In this document: positions 41,294 to 50,400 of the stretch, one piece after another
Position numbering within the stretch: the stretch's first letter is position 1
How the letters are laid out: every line of letters begins with the position of its first letter
Assembly: GCA_023458055.1 (NCBI GenBank)
Contig: JAEXAW010000094.1
Span: forward strand, 1-64,000
Length of the DNA stretch: 64,000 nt
Source: Pseudomonadota bacterium
Lineage (GTDB): Bacteria > Pseudomonadota > Alphaproteobacteria > Sphingomonadales > Sphingomonadaceae
Reading direction: 5' to 3'
The notes under the pieces: generated by a model
Databases searched by the model: none
What the model was told of the DNA's origin: nothing
The model's input: the letters and a program-made list of their open reading frames with translations, nothing else
Made by a program: the position numbers and the translations under genes

Positions 41294-42633
41294 GACACCT
41301 GTTCCTTTCGCGCGCCGAGGGAGGCCAGTAGGGACTCGAAGGTCGGGAAGCTGGTCTGGACCGGGCTCATATCGTCAATCTCGACGCCGCCCGCGCTGAC
41401 GAGGCCGGCAATGGCAAAGCTCATCGCGATGCGGTGGTCGAGCTTGGTGGCAATCGGACCGCCGCCCGCGAGGGATGCCCCGCCGGTGCCGTCGATGATG
41501 AGGCCGTCACTGGTTTCCTCAACCCGTGCCCCGATCGCCCGCAAGCCTTCGGCCATGGTCGCAAGGCGATCCGATTCCTTGACGCGGAGCTCTTCGAGCC
41601 CCCGCGTCGCGGTGCGCCCCTCTGCCAGCGCGGCGGCGACAAACAGGATGGGGAATTCGTCGATCATCGAGGGCGCAATGTCGGGCGGGACCTCGATCCC
41701 CTTGAGCGTGCTCGCCTTGACATGGAGGTCGGCGACGGGTTCGCCGCCAACTTCGCGCAGATTGGTATAGTCGATATGGCCGCCCATCGCGCGCAGCATC
41801 TTGAACAGGCCATCGCGCGTCGGGTTGATCCCGACATTGGCGATGACCACATCCGATCCCGGCACCAGCAAGGCGGCGACCACGGGGAAGGCGGCGGAGG
41901 AGGGATCGCCGGGGACGATGATATGCTGCGGCTGCAATTCCGCCGACCCCCGCAAGTGGATGTGGCGCACGCCGTCCATTTCCTCGACCCACAATTCTGC
42001 GCCGAAGCCCTTCAACATGCGCTCCGAATGATCGCGCGTCGCTTCGGGCTCGATCACCGTGGTGATGCCGGGCGTATTGAGCGCGGCGAGCAGGATGGCG
42101 GACTTTACCTGCGCCGATGCGACGGGGAGCGTATAGGTCATCGGCACGGCGGGGCAGAGACCGCGCACCATCAGCGGCAGCGTGCCGCCGGGCGAGGCGC
42201 TGATGTCCGCGCCCATATCGGCGAGCGGATCAATCAACCGGCCCATCGGGCGTTTGGATAGACTCGCATCACCCATGAAGGTGACGCTGATCGGGTGGCT
42301 CGCAACCAGCCCCATCAAGAGCCGGGTCGAGGTGCCGCTATTGCCCATGTCGAGCGCGGTTTCCGGCTGGAGCAGCCCGCCGACACCTACCCCGTGCACG
42401 CTCCACACGCCGTCATCGCTGCGGGTGATGGTTGCGCCCATTGCGCGCATCGCAGCGGCAGTGGCGAGCACATCTTCGCCTTCGAGCAGCCCTTCGATGC
42501 GGCTTTCACCGACCGCCAGCGCCGACAGCATCAGCGCGCGGTGCGAGATCGACTTGTCGCCGGGAACGGCAACGCTGCCGCGCAAGGGGGAAGCGGCACG
42601 GAAAATGGCTGGGCGGGCGGGGCCGTGGGACAT
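41290..42633 (-). CDS. aroA: 3-phosphoshikimate 1-carboxyvinyltransferase (EPSP synthase)
   Basis: Shikimate-pathway enzyme joining phosphoenolpyruvate to shikimate 3-phosphate. The 447-aa product shows VPGDKSISHRALMLSALA (substrate-binding Lys/Ser), DMGNSGTSTRLLMGLVA, and EELRVKESDRLATMAEGL near the C-terminus. The class II-type features (as in the Agrobacterium CP4 group) are plausible because of the extra residues, but this cannot be settled here. It is the first gene of its reverse-strand run. Confidence 0.96.
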   Translation of the reverse strand: MSHGPARPAIFRAASPLRGSVAVPGDKSISHRALMLSALAVGESRIEGLLEGEDVLATAAAMRAMGATITRSDDGVWSVHGVGVGGLLQPETALDMGNSGTSTRLLMGLVASHPISVTFMGDASLSKRPMGRLIDPLADMGADISASPGGTLPLMVRGLCPAVPMTYTLPVASAQVKSAILLAALNTPGITTVIEPEATRDHSERMLKGFGAELWVEEMDGVRHIHLRGSAELQPQHIIVPGDPSSAAFPVVAALLVPGSDVVIANVGINPTRDGLFKMLRAMGGHIDYTNLREVGGEPVADLHVKASTLKGIEVPPDIAPSMIDEFPILFVAAALAEGRTATRGLEELRVKESDRLATMAEGLRAIGARVEETSDGLIIDGTGGASLAGGGPIATKLDHRIAMSFAIAGLVSAGGVEIDDMSPVQTSFPTFESLLASLGARKEQVS

Positions 42634-42774
42634 GAAGGAGACTGACTTTCAGGCTTTTTTGAAGAATCTGTGGGCAAGCTTTTGACAGCGCGGTTTAGTT
42701 CTGGCAAGGCGCACGCCGATTATGCCTGCAAGGCATCTATTTCCACGTGAATATGTAAGGATATGAGGCGCACT

Positions 42775-43098
42775 ATGGTGAAGCCGGAATGGGGCACCAA
42801 GCGGACCTGCCCGAAATGCGGAACCCGCTTTTATGATCTGGGCAAAGACGACCCGGTCGTCTGCATCAACTGCAACAACCAGTGGATTCCCGAAGCGGTG
42901 CTGAAATCGAAACAGCCGCTGCCGTTCGAGGAAGTGCAGAAGCAGGACGCCGAAAAGAAGGACGATGATCTGGATACGGATCTGGACATCGACGTCGATG
43001 TCGATGACGGCGAAATTTCGCCCGACAATGATGTCGACCTTGGCGGCGATGATGATCTCGGCGTCGACGCGGGTGGCGACGAAGACGAAGAACATTGA
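42775..43098 (+). CDS. TIGR02300 family acidic protein
   Basis: The 107-aa protein starts MVKPEWGTKRTCPKCGTRFYDLGKDDPVVCINCNNQWIPE, which has four Cys in two CxxC pairs, and ends in a long Asp/Glu tract (DTDLDIDVDVDDGEISPDND). This is the alphaproteobacterial FYDLN/TIGR02300 family of unknown function. It diverges from aroA and is followed by a strong terminator. The domain after the zinc ribbon is probably disordered. Confidence 0.88.
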   Translation: MVKPEWGTKRTCPKCGTRFYDLGKDDPVVCINCNNQWIPEAVLKSKQPLPFEEVQKQDAEKKDDDLDTDLDIDVDVDDGEISPDNDVDLGGDDDLGVDAGGDEDEEH

Positions 43099-43113
43099 GT
43101 TTGTGATCGTAAC

Positions 43114-43151
43114 AAGGAGGCCGCGCCGCGCATTGGGCGGGCCTCCTTTTT
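43114..43151 (+). terminator. Hairpin terminator after the TIGR02300 gene
   Basis: AAGGAGGC at 43114 pairs with GCCTCCTTTT at 43141, with a GC-rich loop and a T-run directly after the stem. It may serve both converging genes. Confidence 0.8.
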
Positions 43152-43153
43152 AA

Positions 43154-43684
43154 TCAGTCATACCAGGTGAGATAGCCGCTGATATCGACGCGCTGTTCGG
43201 GTTTGCGCCCGGTTTTGGCGAGCATCGGCGTGCCCACAATGGTGTCGGGCGCAATCGGCACCACGGTTTCATAGACCCGGTCATATTCGCTGCGCGCAAT
43301 CTTCCAGCCCTTGTCGGTTCGCACATAATGGTCGCGATAAAGCGCGGTGCCAATCGTATCGGTCCGGCGCACCGGATCGATAAAGCGGTCTTCCAGATAC
43401 CATAGGCCGGTCGCTTCATCCGGGCCGGTAAATTCGATTTCCGGCATATGTCCCTGATGCTGCGCGATCACATCGCTGTTGAACGCGGTGCCGATAAAAT
43501 CCAGCATCGCGGCCTTGCCTTCGAGCTGCGCGCGATAGCCCGCGCCGCGATAATCAATCGTCACATCATCGGTGAAGAGCGTCGCGAGCAACGCCTCGTC
43601 GCCGGTATCGATACCCCGGAAATAGCGGTGCTTGAGAAGCTTGATATCCTCAAGGTCGGACAATTGCTGCAGCGTGAAGGGCAT
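43154..43684 (-). CDS. SnoaL-like (nuclear transport factor 2 family) protein
   Basis: A 176-aa NTF2-fold protein: LEDIKLLKHRYFRGIDTGDEALLATLFTDDVTIDYRG is the usual SnoaL_4 opening, and MPEIEFTGPDEATGLWYLEDRF and DHYVRTDKGWKIARSEYDRVYE follow. Members are hydratases, isomerases or small-molecule-binding proteins, many in steroid or aromatic metabolism. The substrate cannot be assigned. It converges with the TIGR02300 gene and lies 69 bases from the amino-sugar operon. Confidence 0.82.
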   Translation of the reverse strand: MPFTLQQLSDLEDIKLLKHRYFRGIDTGDEALLATLFTDDVTIDYRGAGYRAQLEGKAAMLDFIGTAFNSDVIAQHQGHMPEIEFTGPDEATGLWYLEDRFIDPVRRTDTIGTALYRDHYVRTDKGWKIARSEYDRVYETVVPIAPDTIVGTPMLAKTGRKPEQRVDISGYLTWYD

Positions 43685-43753
43685 ATAGGGTTTCTCCCAA
43701 CCGATAATGGTGGGTGATCCTAATGACCGGTTGATGCGAACGCTAGTGGGGGA

Positions 43754-44698
43754 TCAGCCTGGAGCGACGCCGGCCAGTTTGCGTGCGTAGAGCGCCGCGC
43801 CATGGGCGGGATCGAACCTGGGCTCGGTCAGCGCGAAACGCACCGCGCTTTCGCCGAGGCGCGCTTCCAGCGGTTGCAAGATCCGCTCCCTCGCTTGGAA
43901 CACGCCGCCCGAATAGGATACGCTCACGCTCGATCCCGACGCTATCCCGAGCCCGGTCGCAACCGCTTCGATAATAGCAGCCAGTTCCTGCGCGGCACCA
44001 ACCAGCACGGCATTGGCTTCCTTATCGCCCGCCTCCGCAGCGGCGCTGACGATGCGCGACAGGCCCGCAATCGTATCGCGTGTGGCGTTGCGGCTGTCCG
44101 CCAGAAAGCCCGACAGGTCGAGATCCTGGTTGAGCCCGAAATGCGCACGCACAAGGTCGTGCAGCGGCCCTTTGGGCAAGCGGCCATCGCTCATCCGCGA
44201 AAAGATATTGAGCCCGCGGATGGCAATCCAGTAAGCCGACCCTTCATCGCTGAACAATTCGCCCCAACCGCCGCTGCGCGCATTGCGGCCTTGATGCTGC
44301 CCATAGGCAATCGAGCCGGTGCCCGCGACGATGTTGATACCATCCTCGCAGCCAAGCGACCCGGCCCAGCCGCACACCATGTCATTGTCGCATTGATAGC
44401 GGTCATGGCCCAATATGGCCGATGGCAGGCTATCGAGCGCGCCCTTGATATGGCTGTCCTCGCCATAAGCCGGGATACCGAAAAAAGCATAGCGGCAGCG
44501 TTCGGGCGAAACATCGGCTTGGGCAAACAGCGCGGCAATCCCGCTCGTCAGCATGTTGCGCAGGCCATCGAGTCCAATCTGCGGATAATAGGATGACGCC
44601 GCCTCATGCCGGACCAGCGGGGTTCCGTCTTCATCCATCAGCAGAAAGGCGGTCTTGGTGCCGCCGCCGTCCATGCCGAGGTAAAGTCCGCCGCTCAT
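43754..44698 (-). CDS. N-acetylhexosamine kinase-like ATPase (BadF/BadG/BcrA family)
   Basis: The 314-aa sugar kinase has the ASKHA nucleotide fold: LYLGMDGGGTKTAFLLMDEDG (phosphate 1), INIVAGTGSIAYG (phosphate 2) and VSVSYSGGVF (adenosine). The middle segment NARSGGWGELFSDEGSAYWIAIRG with GWGELFSDEGSA is characteristic of N-acetylglucosamine kinase-type proteins. Placed with kbaZ and agaS, it likely makes GalNAc 6-phosphate (or GlcNAc 6-phosphate) from the free sugar. It is the last gene of the operon and starts one base after agaS ends. Confidence 0.82.
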   Translation of the reverse strand: MSGGLYLGMDGGGTKTAFLLMDEDGTPLVRHEAASSYYPQIGLDGLRNMLTSGIAALFAQADVSPERCRYAFFGIPAYGEDSHIKGALDSLPSAILGHDRYQCDNDMVCGWAGSLGCEDGINIVAGTGSIAYGQHQGRNARSGGWGELFSDEGSAYWIAIRGLNIFSRMSDGRLPKGPLHDLVRAHFGLNQDLDLSGFLADSRNATRDTIAGLSRIVSAAAEAGDKEANAVLVGAAQELAAIIEAVATGLGIASGSSVSVSYSGGVFQARERILQPLEARLGESAVRFALTEPRFDPAHGAALYARKLAGVAPG

Positions 44699-44699
44699 C

Positions 44700-45857
44700 T
44701 TATGCGGCCAGTGGATGGATGGTCACGCCCTTGACCACACGGTTGACGTGCCCTTCGGCGTTGGGCGTGTCGGGGCGCTTGCCTGCCTGAAGCGAACGGT
44801 GGAAGGCATAGATTTGCGGGAACAGGATCATCGGGATCAGCAAATCCACGTCAGCCGCATCGGCCATGTCGGGAATGGTAATGACCGAGGGATGATCGAC
44901 CGGCTGCGCGCTCATCGCGATGACCATCCGCGCTTTGGAATCCCGCCGGAGTTCGGTCAACAAATCAAGGTCGTACCGCCGCGTATAAGGATCGTTGGAC
45001 AGGATGAGCACGATCAACGTGTTCGCGGTGATGATCGTTTTGGGACCATGGCGGAAGCCCAAAGGCGTGTCATGCACCGCAACGACATCGCCGTCGGTCA
45101 GTTCCAGCAGCTTCAGCGCCGCTTCGCGTGCCAATCCCTGAAAGCCGTTGCTCCCCAGATAAACCACCCGATTGCAATCAAGCCACGCCCAGTCGGGCAC
45201 CACTGTCGGCAATTGAGCGAGCAGCTGTTCCGCCGACGCCGCAATGCGCGCCGCACGCGGTTGCATCGCTTCATTGCCGATCAGCGCAAACATCGCCGCG
45301 AGCATCATGCCGGTAAAACTCGACGTCATCGGAAAGCTGCGATCATGGACGGCGTCGGGGAGGTTGAGTGCGTAGCTGTTGGCCGCACCCTCCATGCGGC
45401 GCGAGAGGGCGCCCTCGGCATTACAGGTAACCGCAAGATGATAGCTTTCGGTGATGCAGCTATCGACGATATCGATGGCGGCAACGCTTTCGGGGCTGTT
45501 ACCAGAACGGCCAAAGGAAATCAGGAGGGTCGGCTGGTCGGGGTCGAGATAGAGCCGTTCACCCGCCACAATATCGGTGGTCGCGATCGCCTCCAACCGG
45601 CCGTTCATCTTCTCAGCAAGAAAGGGAACAAGGCTTTCGCCGATGAACGCCGAGGTTCCCGCACCGGTGAGGATGATCCGCATATCGTCGCGGGCGAGCA
45701 GCGGCGCGAGAAAAGCGCCGAGCTTATCTTGCTCATCGGCCATCTGCTGCGCGATTGCTTTGAGCGTATCGGCCTGCTGCGCGATCTCGCTTGCGGTTTC
45801 CAGTCCTCCCACCGCGGTGAGGACATCGGTATCAAAGCCAAGTTTCTTCATCATCAT
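44700..45857 (-). CDS. agaS: AgaS-type amino-sugar-phosphate deaminase/isomerase (SIS domain)
   Basis: Tandem SIS-domain protein of about 385 aa: MRIILTGAGTSAFIGESL and LISFGRSGNSPESVAAIDI (SIS1), then NRVVYLGSNGFQGLAREAALKLLELT and GFRHGPKTI (SIS2). AgaS converts galactosamine 6-phosphate to tagatose 6-phosphate with loss of ammonia. It overlaps kbaZ by 4 bases. Three consecutive ATG codons (45857, 45854, 45851) leave the exact start open. The deacetylase (AgaA) needed before this step is not in the window. Confidence 0.86.
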   Translation of the reverse strand: MMMKKLGFDTDVLTAVGGLETASEIAQQADTLKAIAQQMADEQDKLGAFLAPLLARDDMRIILTGAGTSAFIGESLVPFLAEKMNGRLEAIATTDIVAGERLYLDPDQPTLLISFGRSGNSPESVAAIDIVDSCITESYHLAVTCNAEGALSRRMEGAANSYALNLPDAVHDRSFPMTSSFTGMMLAAMFALIGNEAMQPRAARIAASAEQLLAQLPTVVPDWAWLDCNRVVYLGSNGFQGLAREAALKLLELTDGDVVAVHDTPLGFRHGPKTIITANTLIVLILSNDPYTRRYDLDLLTELRRDSKARMVIAMSAQPVDHPSVITIPDMADAADVDLLIPMILFPQIYAFHRSLQAGKRPDTPNAEGHVNRVVKGVTIHPLAA

Positions 45858-47155
45858 TTCCCGCCTCGCGCGGTCGGACCGAGACCGCACGCCTGGTTAT
45901 AAACATCAAGCACCGTTGCGATATGCGCCATCACCATGTCTTTGGCGGTCACTGTCGCCCTGCCGCCATCGAGCATCGCAACCGCGCCCGGCAAATGCTG
46001 GCTCACCAGCGCGAGCGGTGCAGGGTTGGCATCGAGATTGGCGAACAGCTTGTCCTGCGCGGCAACCAGCACAGGGTGCGGCCAATAATAGCGGATGCGG
46101 TCGCTCAAACTATAATTGAGGTCGAAGGTCAGCGCGTCGCCCTCGCTATGATAATATTTCTGCCACTGGCCCGGTTCATCGCGCATCACCGTGATCGCGG
46201 TGTCGCGCAAATTGGCGCGCGCGCTGTCTTCGATCCATTCGCGTTCCATCGCATCAAGCGCCCACAAGGCTTCGCGCAAGGCGAAGGTGACACCGGGGCC
46301 GACCTTCAAAATCGCGAAATGGTCACGCACGAGGGCGCTAAGGGCCTCGACCGGCTGATAATCGGTTGAATGCGCTTCAAACAGGATGCGCGGTTCGCGA
46401 GCGGCAACTGCGCTGAGAGCGACAGCGGCTTCGGGTTCATAGACCACCACCTTGCGGTGATCGAACTCGACGCCGGGTTGCACGACGGTAGCGATCACTC
46501 GCTCCCAGGCATCGGCCAGACCATGGTCGGCAAATATGGTGCAATGCACCGACAGGGTTTCGAGCGCCTGCTCGGGGGTGGTGACGCTGAGCCCTTCCAG
46601 CTCTTCGGCCGCGCCCCCGGGGACGGGGACTTCGGTACCGATGACATAGACCGGCGGCTCCCCGCCGCTTTTGGCAAAAGCCTCTTCGGCGACGCGGCAC
46701 AAACGGGCCGCGCGTTCGGCGACCACCGCGTCGGTCAGCGGCGCTTGATCGTCTGCGCAGGCCATCGAGCAATCGAGATGGATTTTGCGAAAGCCTGCGG
46801 TGACATATTGGTCGATAAGGATATCGGCTTTGGCCATCGCTTCATCCGCGTTCAAATGCTGCCAGGCATTGGGGCCCAGATGATCGCCGCCCAAGATCAC
46901 CCGCTGAGGACCCAGCCCTTGCTCGCGCGCAATCGCGAAAACAAAGTCGCGGAAATCGGCGGGCCTCATGCCGGTATAGCCGCCATCCTGATTGACCTGA
47001 TTGGAGGTCGCCTCGATCAGGATGAAGGGGGCGTTCGTCTTGCGGCCATGCGCGCAGCTTGCGGCAATAACGAGGGGATGCGCCGAGCAGATGGACGGGA
47101 TGCCGATGGCTTCGCCCGCTTTGTGCCGCTCCATTATATCCAGAATTGCCCGCAC
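45854..47155 (-). CDS. kbaZ: D-tagatose-bisphosphate aldolase subunit KbaZ/GatZ
   Basis: The 433-aa product matches the GatZ/KbaZ family: IPSICSAHPLVIAAS, NAPFILIEATSNQVNQDGGYTGM, GGDHLGPNAWQHL, GFRKIHLDCSMACADD and VIGTEVPVPGGA. GatZ/KbaZ stabilises the GatY/KbaY aldolase and has been proposed to act as tagatose 6-phosphate kinase. No KbaY is present here. It is the first enzyme gene after an 81-base promoter gap and its stop overlaps agaS. Confidence 0.9.
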   Translation of the reverse strand: MRAILDIMERHKAGEAIGIPSICSAHPLVIAASCAHGRKTNAPFILIEATSNQVNQDGGYTGMRPADFRDFVFAIAREQGLGPQRVILGGDHLGPNAWQHLNADEAMAKADILIDQYVTAGFRKIHLDCSMACADDQAPLTDAVVAERAARLCRVAEEAFAKSGGEPPVYVIGTEVPVPGGAAEELEGLSVTTPEQALETLSVHCTIFADHGLADAWERVIATVVQPGVEFDHRKVVVYEPEAAVALSAVAAREPRILFEAHSTDYQPVEALSALVRDHFAILKVGPGVTFALREALWALDAMEREWIEDSARANLRDTAITVMRDEPGQWQKYYHSEGDALTFDLNYSLSDRIRYYWPHPVLVAAQDKLFANLDANPAPLALVSQHLPGAVAMLDGGRATVTAKDMVMAHIATVLDVYNQACGLGPTARGGK

Positions 47156-47236
47156 GAATCACCTATCATTATGGGTTTCATCGATATTGCCACAAAAATT
47201 ATAAAAAGCAATAAAATGATGTATAATGAAACTTAC
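47156..47236 (-). promoter_or_regulatory. A/T-rich promoter region of the kbaZ-agaS-kinase genes
   Basis: The 81-base gap is much more A/T-rich than the flanks. It contains ATAAAAAGCAATAAAATGA and the GTTTCATTATACATCATTTT arrangement on the reverse strand, resembling the TTTC-rich operators of AgaR/DeoR regulators. No single -10/-35 pair stands out. Confidence 0.5.
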
Positions 47237-48133
47237 CTAGCCCGGATGCGTGTCTGCGACCGTCTCGCCGTCCGGGGCGAGCGCGAGCAGCAACGCCGCC
47301 AGGGTGGCGAGCGCCAGACCCAGCATCTTGAGCGGGCCGGGGATCACCCCGAGCAGCGTCAATGAAATCAATGCGGTGAGGAGCGGCGCACCCGCATTGG
47401 TCATCGGGGCCACCACAATCGCCTTGCCGTGGCGGAAGGCGTGCACCAGCGTCAGCGCACCGATCGCGTTGAACATCTGGATGATGAAGGCGAGGCCCGG
47501 CCCCTTGAAACCGGTCGTGATCGGCTGGTTCCAGTCGGTCATCATCAGCGCCACCGGGATCAGCATCAGCCCTGACAGCATCATATAAAAGAAGATGCTT
47601 TCCGCGCTCATATGGCGGTTGGCGGACTTCATGAAATAGGCTTGCAGACCCCAGGCCAGCATGATCATCAGCGCATAGATGAACCACGCGCCGACGCTCG
47701 CCGTACCGCCTTCGAACGAGAAATCGAACAGCGGCAGGGCAATCAGCGCGAGGATGATGCCGAGGATACCGACCCAGTTGGTCCGTTCACCCAGCAGCAT
47801 ATAAGATAAGAGGATGGTCACCACCGGCGACAGGGAAATGATCGGGAAGATCAGATAGGCCGGGCCTTGGGTGAGCGCATAAAAGAGCAGCATTTGCCCG
47901 CCTGCCCCAAGCAATCCTACGGCAAGCCCTTCGCGGATCGCAACGGGCGAGCGGTCCAGCTTCCAGCCCGCCTTGCGCATCACCAGCACCGCGGGCACGA
48001 TCATGGTGATCGCCCAGACCACATAGATCAGCGTATCGGGAAACCCGTTTTGCGAGGAGATGCTGCTGAACGCCCCCCATATTCCCCACAAAACCGTCGT
48101 GATAATCGCATAGACCAGCCAGAGACGCTGCAT
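47237..48133 (-). CDS. DMT/EamA family transporter
   Basis: The 298-aa protein has ten predicted membrane helices in two repeats, starting LWLVYAIITTVLWGIWGAFSS, with LGERTNWVGILGIILALIAL and GKAIVVAPMTNAGAPLLTALISLTLLG closing the halves. It sits between the glycosidase and the catabolic enzymes in one direction, so it is probably the sugar uptake or export step. The family also moves amino acids and drugs, so the substrate is inferred from context. It is 9 bases from the GH36-like gene. Confidence 0.82.
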   Translation of the reverse strand: MQRLWLVYAIITTVLWGIWGAFSSISSQNGFPDTLIYVVWAITMIVPAVLVMRKAGWKLDRSPVAIREGLAVGLLGAGGQMLLFYALTQGPAYLIFPIISLSPVVTILLSYMLLGERTNWVGILGIILALIALPLFDFSFEGGTASVGAWFIYALMIMLAWGLQAYFMKSANRHMSAESIFFYMMLSGLMLIPVALMMTDWNQPITTGFKGPGLAFIIQMFNAIGALTLVHAFRHGKAIVVAPMTNAGAPLLTALISLTLLGVIPGPLKMLGLALATLAALLLALAPDGETVADTHPG

Positions 48134-48142
48134 AATTTCCCC

Positions 48143-50281
48143 CTAAGCCTTGACCGGCTTTGCTTCGATCAGGATGAAATCCTTGAAGCGCACATCAAGG
48201 CGCGCATTGTCCGCGCTGACGATGCCGAGATCGGTGCCGTTCCAATAATCGGTGACCCGGTACCGCCCGCGTTTGAGCCCGCGCAATTCGACTGCGCCGG
48301 ACCAGTCGTCCGCGTAGAAAGCGTAATGCATCACCCCCGCCTTTTCGACCGCATGCGCTTCGGGCTTGTCGAACCCGATATCATAGAGTTCGCCGCGATA
48401 TTGGCCGGTCGGCAGCATTTTCTTGTGATAAATATCGAGCGCCTTGGCCCAGAGTTTTTCCTTTTCCGGGGTGAGCGCCAATTTGGGCTCGGGAATGTTG
48501 ATCCCCGGCAAGGTGAATTTGGAGGCGACCACCGCACCGATGCCGATGGAGGAAGCAAAATCTTCGCCGCCCGTGCTCAATTCGACATGGTCGCCGCAAT
48601 AGGCGCCTTCCGGCCCCATCAAAGCCTTGAGACTCTTGCCCTTGTGGCGCACCTGCCAGGAGGACAGGGGATCGGACGCGACCGCCTGATTTTGAGCCGG
48701 CAGGTTGAAGAAGGAATAGGCCGTGCCGCACGGGCAGATTTCAACCACCGCATTGGGATTGAGCCGCATCGCCTCGTCATAAATAGCCTTCCAGAAAAGC
48801 TGGAGCTTTTCGACCGACTCTTCGGGATATTTATGCTTATGCGCCTTGTTATAGCAGGGCGCGACGCCGTTCAGATGCTGGCCGTCAAGTTTGAGGCCCT
48901 CATAGCCCCATTCGAGGAAGGCCTTGCGCACCAGCGCGACCGCATCATCGATTACCGGCTGATAAGCAGGGCAGAGGGTGAACGCATTCCACCAACTCAC
49001 ATCAACCACCGCGCCATTTTCATCGAGCAGCAATTGGTCGCTATGTTTGTGGAGGAGATCGGTGCCGGGATCGACCGCCAGCGGCGCGATCCACAATTTG
49101 GCTTTCATGCCCTGTTGCTTGATCGCATCGACAAAGGCTTTCATGTCCGCATCGCCGCGGGGAAATCGTTTGCGGTCAACCACCCAGTCGCCTTCGCCGG
49201 GCTGCCAGCCATCATCGAGGCCCGCCCAGACGAAGCCCAATTGCTTGGCTTTGGGGAGCGTTGCGATGATATCCTTGGTATCGAAATTGCGGTCATACCC
49301 CCAGGCGCACCAAACCGGTTCATAAACGCTAGCGGGGGGCTTCGCTTGCGCCAGTCCCCGATCAGCCATCACCTTGCGATATTGATCGAGCGTTGCGTAA
49401 AAGTCGCGTTGATGAACGGAAATGAAACTATCATGGGTTTCGAGGCTCGCCCCCGGTAGGAGATCGGTTTCGCGCGCCTTCTCGATGCGCAGTGCGGCGC
49501 CTTCATTATCCACCACCACGGGCAGCGATACCAGTTGGGGGACGGTCTCGAGATGCCCCACTGCGATCCCGCCATCACGCCGCCAGACGTCGACAATCGG
49601 GGTTCCGCTGCCATAATCTGAGGCATTCATCCCCATAAAATTATCCTGGGAAAAACCGGACCCCAATCGCTGCACCCAGTCGCGCCGGTCGGCCTGCGTC
49701 GCCCCATCCCAACCCCAAAAATGATCGTCCGATTGGGACGGCATGAGGCGGTGCGCGGCATTCACCCACTTGCCGACACGCAGCTTTTGGCTGCCCTGAT
49801 TTTGATAGCGCGTGCGGATGATCGCAAGCCCCGGCGCACTGTTGTGAATGGTCACCGAGACCATTTTTTCGACGCCGGCATCAGATAGGCCACGCACGTG
49901 ATGCACCGTTCCGTGGCGGAAACGCTCGACTTTTCCATCGACGAACTTGAAATCCGAAATTTCGGTGCCATCGGCGAGTTGCAGATATTCGCTTTTGTCA
50001 AAGCCGGTCAGCACGCGTGGCTTGCCGCCGATCATCGAGCGGATGGCGGTCCGCATCGCTGCATCAAATTCGACGACGATGCCGTTTGCCGTCATCGCGG
50101 TCGGCGGGGCGCTGAGGGACGATTGCCGGGCGGACGATGTGGCTTTCGCAGGCAAAGCAGGCCACAGCATCAGCCCGGCCGAATAGGCAAGCAGGGTGCG
50201 GCGTGATATATTCGTGTCTGCTATCGACTCTGCGATACTGTCTGCAACGGGGCCGACAACCGAAAAGGAGCCATCGCTCAC
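48143..50281 (-). CDS. GH36-like alpha-galactosidase/alpha-N-acetylgalactosaminidase, Tat exported
   Basis: The 712-aa product has a Tat signal (ISRRTLLAYSAGLMLW). A beta domain follows, then a TIM barrel with YEPVWCAWGYDRNFDTKDII, GFVWAGLDDGWQPGEGDW, the nucleophile region WGYEGLKLDGQHLN, ICPCGTAYSFFNLP, and a proposed acid in ASDPLSSWQV. This is the layout of GH36-type glycosidases. The operon partners suggest cleavage of terminal alpha-GalNAc or galactose from host or microbial glycans. The N-terminal ~25 residues before the twin arginine are unusually long. Confidence 0.8.
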   Translation of the reverse strand: MSDGSFSVVGPVADSIAESIADTNISRRTLLAYSAGLMLWPALPAKATSSARQSSLSAPPTAMTANGIVVEFDAAMRTAIRSMIGGKPRVLTGFDKSEYLQLADGTEISDFKFVDGKVERFRHGTVHHVRGLSDAGVEKMVSVTIHNSAPGLAIIRTRYQNQGSQKLRVGKWVNAAHRLMPSQSDDHFWGWDGATQADRRDWVQRLGSGFSQDNFMGMNASDYGSGTPIVDVWRRDGGIAVGHLETVPQLVSLPVVVDNEGAALRIEKARETDLLPGASLETHDSFISVHQRDFYATLDQYRKVMADRGLAQAKPPASVYEPVWCAWGYDRNFDTKDIIATLPKAKQLGFVWAGLDDGWQPGEGDWVVDRKRFPRGDADMKAFVDAIKQQGMKAKLWIAPLAVDPGTDLLHKHSDQLLLDENGAVVDVSWWNAFTLCPAYQPVIDDAVALVRKAFLEWGYEGLKLDGQHLNGVAPCYNKAHKHKYPEESVEKLQLFWKAIYDEAMRLNPNAVVEICPCGTAYSFFNLPAQNQAVASDPLSSWQVRHKGKSLKALMGPEGAYCGDHVELSTGGEDFASSIGIGAVVASKFTLPGINIPEPKLALTPEKEKLWAKALDIYHKKMLPTGQYRGELYDIGFDKPEAHAVEKAGVMHYAFYADDWSGAVELRGLKRGRYRVTDYWNGTDLGIVSADNARLDVRFKDFILIEAKPVKA

Positions 50282-50354
50282 TTTGAACTTCCTCTCATTG
50301 TTGAGGCTCGTGGGGAGCCTTCACATAAAATGGTTGCATTGAATCATTTCAAAT

Positions 50355-50386
50355 GCAAATAAAAAGATACAAAGTGAAAGATAAAA
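50355..50386. promoter_or_regulatory. Candidate DeoR/AgaR operator in the divergent GH36/amidohydrolase gap
   Basis: AAATAAAAAGATACA at 50357-50371 is an exact 15-base match to 52528-52542, and CAAAGTGAAAG at 50370-50380 is an exact 11-base match to 52413-52423. Both lie in the gaps on either side of the DeoR-type gene. AgaR-like operators are rich in TTTC/CTTT (here GAAAG/AAAG on this strand). Confidence 0.6.
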
Positions 50387-50400
50387 CTGGGGATAGGGGC

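Noticed and set aside
41434..42261. Long forward frame opposite aroA
   Set aside because: Antisense to conserved aroA; no domain or ribosome site.
47867..49459. 530-codon forward frame opposite the EamA and GH36 genes
   Set aside because: It spans parts of two real reverse-strand genes and the gap between them, a sign of antisense reading in GC-rich DNA.
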